The notes beneath the pieces are model-generated. The model did not search any database. It saw only the letters and a list, made by a program, of their open reading frames with translations, and was not told the origin of the DNA. The translations under genes were made by a program, and so were the position numbers. Of a stretch of 64,000 nt of DNA, positions 37,810-50,757 are shown one piece after another. The first letter of the stretch is position 1. Every line of letters begins with the position of its first letter. Origin of the DNA: Streptococcus constellatus. GTDB taxonomy: Bacteria; Bacillota; Bacilli; Lactobacillales; Streptococcaceae. The stretch covers positions 44,148 to 108,147 of the forward strand of contig NZ_CABHMZ010000029.1 in assembly GCF_902167705.1 (NCBI RefSeq). Direction: 5' to 3'.

Positions 37810-39981
37810 ATGTCAACTACGATTATTGGTTTCCCGCGTTTGGGAGAATTCCGCGAATTAAAGTTTACCACTGAAAAATACTTTAGAAATGAAATCTCAG
37901 CTGAGGAGCTCTTGGAGGCTGCTAAGGAGCTGCGCGCTAAGCACTGGAAGCTGGTCCAAGAAAAGGGAATCTCAGAGATTCCATCCAATGACTTTTCTCA
38001 CTATGACAATGTTTTGGATGCAGCCTTCCTCTTTAACGTAGTGCCGTCATCTGTGCAAGGTTTGGACCTGACGGACCTGGAGCGTTATTTTGCCCTGGCC
38101 CGTGGTTACCAAGGAGAAAAAGGAGATGTCCGTGCCCTGCCGATGAAGAAGTGGTTCAATACCAACTACCATTACATCGTGCCGAAGTTTGAAAAGGATA
38201 CTCAGGTTAAATTGGCCGGCAGCAAAATCTTTGATGAGTTTGCGGAAGCCAAAGAACTGGACCTCCTGACCCGTCCGGTCGTGGTGGGACCATTCACCCT
38301 TCTGCAGGTATCTGACTTTGATGAGGGTGTCGTAGCAGAGGACTTTGTGGATGCTCTGGTAGCGGCCTACCAAGAAGTCTTTGCCAAATTGGCCGAGCTG
38401 GGAGCTGAGCGCATCCAGCTGGATGAGCCAAGCCTGGTCAAGGACCTGTCAGCAGCTGAAAAAGCTCTCTTCCTGGACCTTTACAAGAAGCTTCTGGCGG
38501 ACAAGAAAGGCCTGGAAGTCCTGATCCAAACCTACTTTGGCGATGTTCGTGACATCTATGCTGATCTGGTCGAGCTGCCAGTCGATGCCATCGGTCTGGA
38601 CTTTGTCGAAGGCAAGAAGACCCTGGAGCTGGTCAAATCTGGTTTCCCAGCGGACAAGACCCTCTATGCCGGTATCGTCAATGGAAAGAACATCTGGCGC
38701 AACAACTATGAAAAGAGCCTGGCTGTCCTGGAGCAGGTACCAGCTGAGAAGGTCGTGCTGACCAGCTCTTGCTCTCTCCTGCATGTGCCTTTCACCACAG
38801 CCAATGAAGACTTTGAAGAAGCTATCCTCAAGCATTTCGCCTTTGCAGTTGAAAAGCTGGATGAAATTCGTGACCTGGATGCCATCCGCAATGGCGGTGG
38901 TGCAGAAGCCCTGGCTGCGAATAAAGCACTCTTTGCTACTGAGCGTGTCGGTCAAAATGCTGAGCTGGCTGCCCGACTGGCTGCTCTGACAGACGCAGAC
39001 TATACCCGCCTGCCAGCCTTTGCAGAGCGCGAAGCCATCCAAGAAAAAGCCCTCAACCTGCCGCCCCTGCCAACAACGACCATCGGATCCTTCCCTCAAA
39101 CCAAGGAAGTCCGTGCTAAGCGTTTGGCCTTCCGTAAGGGTGAGCTTTCCCAGGAGGACTATGACAAGTTCCTGGCTGAGCAGATTGACGAATGGATCAA
39201 GTGGCAGGAGGAAGTCGGTTTTGACGTCCTGGTCCACGGAGAGTTTGAGCGCAATGACATGGTAGAGTACTTCGGTCAAAACCTGTCTGGCTACCTCTTC
39301 TCTAAGAATGGCTGGGTCCAATCCTACGGTATGCGTGGGGTTAAACCGCCAATCATCTGGGGCGATGTAACCCGTCTCAACCCGATTACTGTTAAATGGT
39401 CCAGCTATGCTCAAGGCCAGACTGACAAGCCAGTCAAGGGTATGCTGACAGGGCCTGTAACCATCCTCAACTGGTCCTTCCCACGCGAAGACATCTCCAT
39501 CAAGGATTCTACCCTGCAGATTGCCTTGGCTATCAAGGATGAGGTCCTGGATTTGGAAGCAGCCGGTATCAAGATCATCCAGATCGACGAGGCTGCCCTG
39601 CGTGAAAAACTGCCGCTTCGCCGTAGTGACTGGTATGAGGACTATCTGGACTGGGCTATTCCAGCCTTCCGTCTGGTTCACTCGACCGTAGCGCCGAATA
39701 CCCAGATCCATACCCACATGTGTTATTCAGAATTTACCGATATTATCCCAGCCATTGACAATATGGATGCCGATGTCATTTCCTTTGAAGCCAGCCGCTC
39801 CAATCTGGAAATTCTGGACGAACTCAAGGCACAAAACTTCCAAACCGAAGTGGGCCCTGGGGTTTACGATATTCACTCACCGCGCGTGCCAAATGAAGGG
39901 GAAATCGACCACACTATCGAAGCAATCCTAGCCAAAGTCCATCTCTCTCATTTGAAGTATTTCCTCCAAATCCAACAGTAG
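37810..39981 (+). pseudogene. metE: Cobalamin-independent methionine synthase MetE, C-terminally truncated and fused into metF
   Basis: 723 codons against about 750 for the family. [16 protein letters not shown] starts the N-terminal domain, and [12 protein letters not shown] the C-terminal catalytic domain. HTHMCYSEF supplies the zinc ligands His and Cys. The expected end (..WINPDCGLKTRG..), which carries the second zinc Cys, is missing: after EAILAKV the frame runs into metF DNA and stops after 12 foreign residues. Activity is therefore unlikely. GGAGG at 37799-37803 selects ATG 37810. Leucine is mostly CTG and G+C is clearly above its neighbours, suggesting acquisition from another lineage or unusual expression selection. 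Confidence 0.9.
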
Positions 39982-40778
39982 GCAATGAAACAATCATCCC
40001 AGCATTGAAAGAGATGCAGGATTTGGCACCACATTTCATCAGTGTTACTGCGAGTAATCGTAAATTTAATATTGAAGAGACAACGGTTCGTTTGGCTGAT
40101 TTTATTTACAATGATCTGCAGATTCCAACGATTGCTTATTTGCTTGCGGTGTATTTGACCAAGGAGATGGTCTCAGATACGCTAGAAGCTCTTGATAGAG
40201 TAGGTGTGCATAAGGTATTGGCACTTCGAGGAGATATTTTTCCAAATATGGAGCCAAAGAAAGATTTTACCTATGCGACGGATTTGATTGAGTATATTAA
40301 GGAACAGGCACCGCATTTTGAAATTATTGGTGCTTGCTATCCAGATTCACCAGACCGAGTTTCAGATATCAAGAATCTCAAAAAGAAAGTAGATGCAGGC
40401 TGTTCGAGTTTGGTCACTCAACTTTTCTTTGATAATGAGCGTTTTTATGATTTTCAAGAAAGATGTACTCTGGCTGGGATTGAAGTTCCCATTCATGCAG
40501 GGATTATGCCGATTCTAAATCGTAATCAAGCCCTGCGTTTGCTTAAAACCTGCGAAAATATTCATTTGCCGAGAAAATTTAAAACGATTTTGGATAAATA
40601 TGAATATGATCCAGAGTCTCTTAGAGCAGCAGGATTAGCCTATGCGATTGACCAAATTGTTGACTTAGTCACTCAAGATGTGGCGGGTGTTCATCTATAT
40701 ACAATGAACAATTCCAATACTGCTCATCAAATTTATCAGGCGACACATACATTTTTTAATAATAAAGTATCAAGTTAG
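39939..40778 (+). pseudogene. metF: 5,10-methylenetetrahydrofolate reductase MetF, missing its start
   Basis: The frame is open from [17 protein letters not shown] (39939) to 40778 and is plainly MetF (LAPHFISVTAS, LALRGDI, DAGCSSLVTQLFFDNERFYDF, PIHAGIMPI), but the original start codon and first few codons were lost in the deletion that joined it to metE. The first usable starts (TTG 40005, ATG 40014) fall after the catalytic Glu of FEVFPP. The usual ACYPEGHPDSP block reads ACYPDSP, a four-residue loss, and the His of IAHMPA reads Tyr. Probably inactive. Confidence 0.82.
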
Positions 40779-40782
40779 GGCG

Positions 40783-40962
40783 TGAGACAGTCTGGGAGAC
40801 TAAGAAAACAAAGTTTTCGTCAAAGGTAGTCTTCCGAGTTTAAAAAGCGAATAGCATTGAGTCTTGCTTCGCACGCTCTATCTGTAAGTTCAAGCGGTAC
40901 TTTAAGCAATCAGCCACTACCTCGTGTACTTTGAAGCTGGAGACTTTTGTCCCAGCTTTTTT
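40783..40962 (+). repeat. Dispersed GTGAGACAG-type repeat element, short copy, ending in a terminator
   Basis: Shares AAGAAAACAAAGTTTTCGTC, TCTTCCGAG, AAAAAGCGAATAGC and GTCTTGCTTCGC with 28309-28585, and the same closing hairpin GCTGG/CCAGC (40936-40956) with six T residues. Both copies stand just upstream of a 6-phospho-beta-glucosidase gene. Confidence 0.75.
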
Positions 40963-41062
40963 CATGATCGTGTAAAATGCTCATTTTATAGAAGAGAATA
41001 GTATCAGTATTTATGACTATTCTACAAGAAAGGGGTTACAAAAAAGAGTATAATAGAAGTAA

Positions 41063-42553
<1,491 letters not shown>

Positions 42554-42565
42554 AGAGGTAAACAG

Positions 42566-43408
42566 ATGAGCAGAAAAATTATCTTTTTAGATGTAGACGG
42601 AACTTTGGTAGACTATGACAACCGCATTCCAGAATCCGCTATCCAGGCTATTCGTCAGGCGCGGGGAAATGGGCATTTAGTCTATGTTTGTACAGGGCGC
42701 AGTAAGGCGGAAATGCCAGAGGAAATCTGGGCTATCGGTTTAGACGGTATGATTGGTGGGAATGGTTCTTATGTGGAGCATGAAGGTCAGGTTATCATGC
42801 ATCAGCTGATTCCTTTAGAAGTAGAAAAGAGAGTTGTAGATTGGTTGCATGAGAGAGGATTGGAATTTTATTTAGAAAGCAACAACGGTCTCTTTGCTAG
42901 TGAACATTTTCGTGATGCAGCGCGTCCGGTCATGAAACTTTATGCCAAGAAAAAAGGGAAAACAGATGCAGAAGTTGAACATCAAGAAGTTGAGGATGTG
43001 ATGCACGGTATGGTCTTTGGCGGCGAGCTTTACCGAGATGATCTAAATAAAATCAGCTTTATTCTCACTTCTTATCAAGATCATTTGGACTCGAAGGATG
43101 CTTTTCCAGAGTTGAAAGCTGGTACTTGGGGCGGTCGTGGGGAAGAAGCTCTCTTTGGCGACTTAGGAGTTAAGGATATTACGAAAGCTCATGCGATTGA
43201 TGTGCTGTTAGAGCATTTGGGGGCGAAAAAAGAAGATACGATTGCTTTTGGAGATGCCAAGATTGACATTCCAATGTTGGAATATTGTCAAGTTGGGGTT
43301 TCTATGGGGAATGGTGGTCCAGAAATATTAGCCATGGCGGATATGGTGACAGATGACGTGGCTGAGGACGGTCTCTACAACGCATTTGAAAAATTAGGAC
43401 TTCTTTAG
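42566..43408 (+). CDS. Cof-type HAD phosphatase
   Basis: 280 residues. Motif I FLDVDGTLVDYDNR, motif II VCTGRSK and motif IV AFGDAKIDIPMLEY are intact. It follows the GH1 gene by 12 bases, so it probably dephosphorylates a sugar phosphate arising from beta-glucoside breakdown. The substrate is inference. Confidence 0.88.
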   Translation: MSRKIIFLDVDGTLVDYDNRIPESAIQAIRQARGNGHLVYVCTGRSKAEMPEEIWAIGLDGMIGGNGSYVEHEGQVIMHQLIPLEVEKRVVDWLHERGLEFYLESNNGLFASEHFRDAARPVMKLYAKKKGKTDAEVEHQEVEDVMHGMVFGGELYRDDLNKISFILTSYQDHLDSKDAFPELKAGTWGGRGEEALFGDLGVKDITKAHAIDVLLEHLGAKKEDTIAFGDAKIDIPMLEYCQVGVSMGNGGPEILAMADMVTDDVAEDGLYNAFEKLGLL

Positions 43409-43419
43409 AGGAACAGTTT

Positions 43420-44013
43420 ATGACAAAAACACTTTATTTGATGCGACACGGGCAAACTTTATTCAATAAACGGCATCGGATTCAAGGGTGGTGTGATGCC
43501 CCTTTAACGGACTTAGGAGTGTATCAGGCTCAGGTGGCTGGGTACTATTTCAAAAATGCAGGGATTACGTTTGATGCAGCCTACAGCTCAACATCTGAAC
43601 GAGCCTGTGATACTTTGGAAATTGTCACAAATCGCAGCCTTCCTTACCAGCGAGTGAAAGGACTAAAGGAATGGGGGTTTGGAACTTTTGAAGGAGAAAG
43701 CGAAGATCTCAATCCACCCTTGCCTTATGAAGACTTTTTTGTGACCTACGGTGGGGAATCTCAAGACCAAGTTCGAGAGCGAATGGCAGAGACTATCTTG
43801 AAGCTGATGCAGGAAACGGACGGGCAGTCTATTCTCATGGTATCTCACGGTGGTGCTATGGCTAATTTTGCATATGTTTGGGAAGACAACTGGCGGCTGA
43901 ATAATCTGGGTCACATGCTCAACTGTGGTATTTTGAGATTTTCTTTCGAAGATGATCAATTCTATTTGGAAGAGGTCATCAATCACGATTTTAGTGGCTG
44001 GAAAGAAAAATGA
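43420..44013 (+). CDS. Histidine phosphatase (phosphoglycerate mutase-like)
   Basis: 197 residues. LMRHGQTLFNKRHRIQGWCDAPLT holds the catalytic His of the RHG motif, and LMVSHGGAMA the second His. It is too short for a glycolytic dPGM (about 230) and fits the broad-specificity phosphatase branch. It lies 11 bases after the HAD gene in the same operon. Confidence 0.87.
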   Translation: MTKTLYLMRHGQTLFNKRHRIQGWCDAPLTDLGVYQAQVAGYYFKNAGITFDAAYSSTSERACDTLEIVTNRSLPYQRVKGLKEWGFGTFEGESEDLNPPLPYEDFFVTYGGESQDQVRERMAETILKLMQETDGQSILMVSHGGAMANFAYVWEDNWRLNNLGHMLNCGILRFSFEDDQFYLEEVINHDFSGWKEK

Positions 44014-44230
44014 AAAAGAGTTTCATTCTTTCTTTAATGATTGAATAAATTGTAAAATTCTATTTCAACTTTGGTCTAAGAGAATGTTTTCTGTCTAAGA
44101 AAGGATTATACTGAAGCTATCAAAGATATTTTTACTACTCTTCCGACATCAAGTCAATCCTGACTTTGAGATTTTTGACGAGTCTGGTGTTGATGTTGCT
44201 TGAGTATAGAAAAGAAAGAGGGAAAGACGA
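44014..44230 (+). other. Intergenic gap before the MBL-fold gene
   Basis: AT-rich. A stretch at about 44106-44203 stays open in one frame (ending ...NPDFEIFDESGVDVA and a stop), which could be a gene tail, but it has no recognisable family. No clear promoter or terminator. Confidence 0.3.
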
Positions 44231-45037
44231 ATGGCAGTTACACAGAAAAAACAGGCTACTCCACCACAAACTCAGCCATATGGAGTAGAGGCTTTTGAAA
44301 AAATAGACGGGACGGTGCTTCGTTGGTTGGGTAATTCTGGTCTTCATATCAATCATCGAGGAACCAATATTATGGTCGATCCAGTCTTGGAGGATTTCGA
44401 CATGCCTCTCTTGATTGACATGCCTTTATCCAGCAAGGAGATTCCTCAGCTAGAGAGTGTCTTTATCACGCATTCTGATAATGATCATTTCTCTAATAGT
44501 TTTTTTGAAAATACAAAAGGCAAGGTCGGTTCTTATCATGCCCCTCACTATGTCAAGGATTTGATGAAGGAACGATTTGATATTGACGGTACAGGTCACG
44601 ATATTCATAGCAGTTTTTCAGTTGGCGATGTACAGGTAACTCTGACACCAGCTGATCATGCTTGGCAAAATGAACGTAAGAAATATGATCGAGTATTCCA
44701 ATTTGAAGATTTCTGCGGTTTTTGGATTGAAACCAAGGATGGCAAGATTTGGGTGCCTGGTGACTCTCGCTTTTTACCTGAATTTATGGACTTGGACGAA
44801 CCGGATCTTATCTTCTTTGACTTCTGTAATGATTCTTGGCACATTGGAACGGAAAATGCTATAAAAGTAGCCAATCATTATCCTCAGGCGGATTTGATTT
44901 TACAGCACTGGGGAACGGTGGACTCAGATTGGGCGGTCTTTAACGGAGATCCAGCTGTTTTGGAAGGTCGGATTGACAACCCAGAGCGGGTACATATTTT
45001 AGCAGCCGGTCAACCTTTTGAACTCAAGAAAAAATGA
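44231..45037 (+). CDS. MBL-fold hydrolase (UlaG-like)
   Basis: 268 residues with the metallo-beta-lactamase motif FITHSDNDHFS, GTGHDIH, TPADHAW and WVPGDSRF. WLGNSGLHINHRGTNIMVDP near the N-terminus matches the UlaG/RomA-like lactonase-type group. Substrate unknown. Convergent with the RpiR regulator gene. Confidence 0.85.
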   Translation: MAVTQKKQATPPQTQPYGVEAFEKIDGTVLRWLGNSGLHINHRGTNIMVDPVLEDFDMPLLIDMPLSSKEIPQLESVFITHSDNDHFSNSFFENTKGKVGSYHAPHYVKDLMKERFDIDGTGHDIHSSFSVGDVQVTLTPADHAWQNERKKYDRVFQFEDFCGFWIETKDGKIWVPGDSRFLPEFMDLDEPDLIFFDFCNDSWHIGTENAIKVANHYPQADLILQHWGTVDSDWAVFNGDPAVLEGRIDNPERVHILAAGQPFELKKK

Positions 45038-45048
45038 TGGCTTGGCCA

Positions 45049-45906
45049 TCATTTTCTTTCTTTTTCTAAATCTTCCAAGATATGTAAGCGATAACTGTAG
45101 TTTTTCCAGTAATTAGACTTGAAATACGCTGCGTAGAGAGCGTTGAGGATAAAGAGAATGGATTCCTCAGTAGAAAAATTACCGATTTTTTTGAAATAGC
45201 TTTCGCGGGTACAAATGGTAAAGCAGGTTTCTATCGTTTGTCGGACATAGTTATCTGCTTCTTTGGTCAATCCAATAAGCGCGACTTTCTTTTTTTGCAG
45301 AATAGGAAGAATACGGAGGGTCTCACTTTCGGGCGCATTGCCAGAGTAAGAGATGATAAGCGCTAAATCTTCTTTATCCATGCTATTGGCAGTCAGACCA
45401 AATTCCCCAGCTTGAGCAATTTCAACAGTCTTGCCGATAGACATCATTTTGCGGCGAAAGACGCTGGCTAAGTAATTGTTAGGACTGAGGCCAAAGATAA
45501 CGATGCGGGTAGATTTTTCCAGAAGTTGCACAGCCCTTTCTAAGTCTTTCGTCTGCAATTTATCAGCCGTATCTTGAATACTTTCCTTTTCGATAATGGC
45601 GATTTTCTGCACCATACTCTCCATTGTATCCTGCTCTGTGAAAGGTAAGTTGTGATCAATGTCAGAATAATGGCTGTCTTCGTAATGTTTTTCTCGGATG
45701 AGGACAGGGATGAAGTTCTTCCAGCCTTTAAAATGGAGATGCTGAGCAAAACGAACGAGAGACGGCTTGGAGACATAGGTTTCCTGAGCAATCTCATCCA
45801 TGGAAAGCTGCTCAATGCTCTCCAAATGCTCCAGAATATAAGAGGCGATGACGCCCTTTGACCCTTTGTCATTTCGTAAGTTGGCAATGTTTTTTAATAG
45901 TGTCAT
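45049..45906 (-). CDS. RpiR-family transcriptional regulator (helix-turn-helix plus SIS)
   Basis: 285 residues. The N-terminal RpiR helix-turn-helix (about 1-80, with YVSKPSLVRFAQHLHFKGW) is joined to a sugar-phosphate-binding SIS domain (about 110-250, with IVIFGLSPNNYLA and ALIISYSGNAPE). It is divergent from the beta-glucoside PTS gene, which it most likely controls in response to a phosphorylated sugar. Confidence 0.9.
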   Translation of the reverse strand: MTLLKNIANLRNDKGSKGVIASYILEHLESIEQLSMDEIAQETYVSKPSLVRFAQHLHFKGWKNFIPVLIREKHYEDSHYSDIDHNLPFTEQDTMESMVQKIAIIEKESIQDTADKLQTKDLERAVQLLEKSTRIVIFGLSPNNYLASVFRRKMMSIGKTVEIAQAGEFGLTANSMDKEDLALIISYSGNAPESETLRILPILQKKKVALIGLTKEADNYVRQTIETCFTICTRESYFKKIGNFSTEESILFILNALYAAYFKSNYWKNYSYRLHILEDLEKERK

Positions 45907-45927
45907 CTCTTCCTCCTATTTCAGTTT

Positions 45928-45966
45928 GTTTCATGATTTTGTCTAATTTTCTGAAGAAAATGAAAC
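45928..45966 (+). promoter_or_regulatory. Inverted repeat between the RpiR and bglP genes (candidate operator)
   Basis: GTTTCAT (45928-45934) and ATGAAAC (45960-45966) form a perfect inverted repeat spaced by 25 bases. TTTATAAT follows at about 46013-46020 as the bglP -10. RpiR proteins often bind TGAAA/TTTCA half-sites. Confidence 0.4.
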
Positions 45967-46054
45967 CGCATACCAAGTTTACCAAAAAAACTTCTTTTTT
46001 TCTACTTCCTTTTTTATAATAAGGTCAAGAAAAATGTTTGACGGAGGAAAAAAC

Positions 46055-47917
46055 ATGTCTCAGAAATACGAAGGATTAGCAAAAGATATTATCAGCTGCC
46101 TCGGTGGAAAAGAAAATATCAGCGATGTCTATCACTGCCAGACTCGCCTGCGTTTTAAACTGCGGGATGCAGGGCAAGTAAACAAAGAAAAGTTGGAAAA
46201 TCTTGATGGTGTTACGATGTATTTGGTAAATGCTGGTGTTCACCAAGTCGTTATTGGAACTCATGTTAAGGACGTATTTGAAGAAGTTGCAAAGTATGTA
46301 GACCTGACAAATACTGCTGAAGATGCAGATACAAAAGATGAGTCCAGCATTTTTCAAAAGGTGATTGATTTTGTGGCTGGTGTGTTTCAGCCTGTGATTC
46401 CAGCTCTTTCTGGCGCTGGTATGATTAAAGCTGTTTTAGCTTTGTTGGTTGTTTTTAAAATTATTTCTACAGATTCGCAGACCTACTATATGTTTAATGT
46501 TTTTGCGGACGGTGTATTTTATTTCTTGCCTATGATTTTAGCTTTTACAACGGCTCAGAAATTAAAATGCAATCCCATATTAGCAGTTGGTGTGGCAGCG
46601 ATGATGCTGCATCCTAATTGGTCAGCTTTGGTAACGGCTGGGAAGGCAGTTCACTTTTTTGAAGTGATTCCTTTTACTCTAGCAAGTTATTCTTCATCGG
46701 TGATTCCGATTATTTTGGTGATTTTTGTTCAAGCTTATCTTGAAAAATTCCTAAATCGGGTTATTCCAAAGTCTGTTGAACTAGTCTTTGTTCCCTTGCT
46801 TACTTTTCTTGTAATGGGTGTATTGGCTTTCTCCGTCTTAGGACCAATCGGTTCTATCCTCGGTGGGCTTCTAGCTAATGTCTTTAACTATTTAGCCGAG
46901 TCTGCTAGTTGGGCGCCAGCTGTCTTAATCGGAAGTTTCTTGCCTATTATGGTCATGTTTGGCATACACAATGGGATTGCGCCTCTTGGCATTATGCAGA
47001 TGTCTCAGTTAGGGTATGACTCTATCTTTGGACCGGGAGCTCTTTGTTCCAATATGGCTCAAGCGACAGCATCAGCTGTGGTCGCTTTCCGAACGAAGAA
47101 TGCTAAAACGAAACAAGTAGCGACTTCTGGTGCTATTACAGGATATATGGGAATTACAGAGCCTATCTTATACGGAATTAGCTTACCGAAGAAATATCCG
47201 CTCTATGCTTCCATGATTGGTGGTGGTTTGGGTGGTCTCTATGCCGGATTAACCCATGTGCACCGCTTTGCAACAGGTTCATCTGGGCTTCCAGCAGTTC
47301 TGCTTTATATTGGAAATAATACGATGGAATTCTTCTGGAATATTATCATTGCCATGGGGATTACGGTTATTTCAACAGCTATTATCACCTATTTCTTATC
47401 TTTAAAATACGAAAAAGCGACAGCAACGGCAGAAGCAGTAACGGAAAAAACAATTACGATTGCAGATGCCACTGTTGCCAATCCAATCGGAGGAACGATT
47501 ATTGAGCTAAGCCAAGTTGAAGACCCAGTCTTTGCTTCTGAAGCGCTTGGGAAAGGCTTTGCGGTTGAACCTAGCGAAGAATTAGTGCTCGCTCCTTTTG
47601 ATGGGAAAGTGGTAACAGTATTTCCGACTAAACATGCCATTGGACTATTATCTGATACAGGTGTTGAATTGCTGATTCATGTTGGTTTGAATACGGTTGA
47701 ATTGAACGGTCAATTCTTTGAAACCTATGTCAAAGAAGGAGATAGAGTGAAAAGCGGGCAAAAATTACTAAGTTTTGAGCTGGATGAGATTCAAGCTGCA
47801 GGGTATGGAACACAGATACCAGTAATTGTCACCAATACTGCCAATTATCAGACGATTGACTTGCTTGAAAAAGGTCGTCAAGCTGCAGGGCAAATTGTTT
47901 TAAAAGCACAAGTATAG
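46055..47917 (+). CDS. bglP: Beta-glucoside-specific PTS transporter EIIBCA (BglP)
   Basis: 620-residue membrane permease that imports and phosphorylates beta-glucosides. Order: EIIB (about 1-85, phospho-Cys in YHCQTRLRFKL), EIIC (about 105-455, ten or so helices, GITEPILYGI), a linker, and EIIA (about 480-620, phospho-His in LLIHVGLNTVELNG). GGAGG and ATG 46055 set the start. The GH1 gene directly downstream hydrolyses its product, and the divergent RpiR gene is the probable regulator. Confidence 0.94.
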   Translation: MSQKYEGLAKDIISCLGGKENISDVYHCQTRLRFKLRDAGQVNKEKLENLDGVTMYLVNAGVHQVVIGTHVKDVFEEVAKYVDLTNTAEDADTKDESSIFQKVIDFVAGVFQPVIPALSGAGMIKAVLALLVVFKIISTDSQTYYMFNVFADGVFYFLPMILAFTTAQKLKCNPILAVGVAAMMLHPNWSALVTAGKAVHFFEVIPFTLASYSSSVIPIILVIFVQAYLEKFLNRVIPKSVELVFVPLLTFLVMGVLAFSVLGPIGSILGGLLANVFNYLAESASWAPAVLIGSFLPIMVMFGIHNGIAPLGIMQMSQLGYDSIFGPGALCSNMAQATASAVVAFRTKNAKTKQVATSGAITGYMGITEPILYGISLPKKYPLYASMIGGGLGGLYAGLTHVHRFATGSSGLPAVLLYIGNNTMEFFWNIIIAMGITVISTAIITYFLSLKYEKATATAEAVTEKTITIADATVANPIGGTIIELSQVEDPVFASEALGKGFAVEPSEELVLAPFDGKVVTVFPTKHAIGLLSDTGVELLIHVGLNTVELNGQFFETYVKEGDRVKSGQKLLSFELDEIQAAGYGTQIPVIVTNTANYQTIDLLEKGRQAAGQIVLKAQV

Positions 47918-49366
<1,449 letters not shown>

Positions 49367-49428
49367 TAGAGCAGAATGACCCAAGTGCTCTCTCCCAATT
49401 GTCTAAAGAAAGAAGATGTGACATTGAG

Positions 49429-50598
49429 ATGAAAAAATACATAACAAAAATTTCTCTTTTATTCGTTTCTCTTTTGGTGATTTCATCAGGAGTCATCCTC
49501 CCTTCTCTCCCTGAAATTACAGTAGAATATAGGGAAATGAATGCGACATTTGTTGAGCTTTTAGGGACTCTGCCTGCTCTCTTTACCATGCTGACGGTAC
49601 TTTTTAGTCCCAGACTGGCTAAGAAAATTGGATATAAACTGACCGTTCAATTAGGTTTGATTCTCCTATTTATTTCTGGAATATTGCCAATTTTTGTTAG
49701 TAATTTTTGGATTCTTTTTGCTACTCGGATTGGCTTTGGGATTGGTGTCGGTTTCTTCAATCCCTTGCTTTTCAGTTTTTCAGCTGCCATGTATCAAGAC
49801 AAAGAATTATCAGATATGATTGGTTATCAGTCAGCATTTGAAGGAATGGGCGGGATTGTGACGTCCTTTCTAGTGGCTTATTTGGTCGTTGGTGGCTGGC
49901 GGCATACGCTTTGGACCTATCTGATGGTCATCCCAATTTTTCTGCTCTTCACTTTATTTGTACCAGATTTACAGAATGAAGCGTCGGAGTTGGAGACGAC
50001 AAAACAAGCAAAAAAGCCGTTTCAGCTGGATTTATCTTTTGTTATTTACCTATTTCTTTTGGTCATTCTCATCACGGTCTATATGTCCATTTCTGTCAAA
50101 TTGACCTCTCTTTTGACCGAAGGTGGCTTTGGAACTGCGCGTGACAGCAGTAATGCACTGGCTCTAATGGGAATTGGTGCCATGGGAGCGGGTTTTCTAT
50201 TTGGAAGAGCCGAAGCTTTCTTCAAACAATGGTTGCTACCCTTGGCTTTTAGTCTTTTAGCCCTGTCGCTTTTGGGTCTAGCTCTTACACATCAAGTCTG
50301 GCTTATTATGCTCATGTGTTTGTTATCTGGTCTGTCTTTTCGAACCTTCATTCCTTTTCTTCTCAATCGTGCTAATCAAGTCACTGATGGATCAGGAGAA
50401 CAGCGGACTTCTCTCCTTTTAGCAGGGTTTAACATCGGTTCTGCTTTTGCTCCTGTCAGCGTCCGCCTCTTGCAAAATCTCTTTCAGCTCAAAACCGTTT
50501 CTTCTATTTATTTGGTAGAAGCTGGTCTAGTGTTCCTCTTAGCCTTGCTGACACTCATCTTTAGTATAATGACACGTACAAAAAGCCTCCGTTCATAA
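49429..50598 (+). CDS. MFS transporter
   Basis: 389 residues, about 12 helices, with the motif-A-like loop PRLAKKIGYKLTVQ after helix 2 and GFGIGVGFFNPL in helix 4. The subfamily is unclear; it resembles CynX/YxlH-like carriers and could move a sugar or drug. The 62-base gap from copy 3 contains the inverted repeat AGAGCA/TGCTCT without a T tract, so partial read-through is likely. I use ATG 49429; the ribosome site is weak. Confidence 0.8.
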   Translation: MKKYITKISLLFVSLLVISSGVILPSLPEITVEYREMNATFVELLGTLPALFTMLTVLFSPRLAKKIGYKLTVQLGLILLFISGILPIFVSNFWILFATRIGFGIGVGFFNPLLFSFSAAMYQDKELSDMIGYQSAFEGMGGIVTSFLVAYLVVGGWRHTLWTYLMVIPIFLLFTLFVPDLQNEASELETTKQAKKPFQLDLSFVIYLFLLVILITVYMSISVKLTSLLTEGGFGTARDSSNALALMGIGAMGAGFLFGRAEAFFKQWLLPLAFSLLALSLLGLALTHQVWLIMLMCLLSGLSFRTFIPFLLNRANQVTDGSGEQRTSLLLAGFNIGSAFAPVSVRLLQNLFQLKTVSSIYLVEAGLVFLLALLTLIFSIMTRTKSLRS

Positions 50599-50616
50599 CC
50601 ATGGAGGCTTTTATTT
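50581..50616 (+). terminator. Terminator of the bglP-bgl-MFS unit
   Basis: AAAAGCCTCC pairs with GGAGGCTTTT around a 12-base loop and runs into TTTATTT. Confidence 0.88.
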
Positions 50617-50649
50617 GCGGAAAAATTTTTTCGGATTTACAAATCTATT

Positions 50650-50757
50650 ATTCCTTTGTTTTGTTTAACATTTCATCTGAATCAGCATCAATGATAAACT
50701 GTTTGGCTTGTTTTTCGACCTTGTTGAAGTCCTTTTGATAGGTAACGTAAAAACTAT
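50650..50757 (-). pseudogene. Minus-strand gene remnant
   Basis: An open stretch reads SFYVTYQKDFNKVEKQAKQF then IIDADSDEMLNKTKE and a stop. It has no start and is out of frame with the membrane protein upstream. It looks like the C-terminus of a lost gene; family not recognised. Confidence 0.4.

Noticed and set aside
38449..39717. Long open frame on the minus strand inside metE
   Set aside because: It is a shadow of the G+C-rich metE codons; the plus-strand protein matches MetE throughout.
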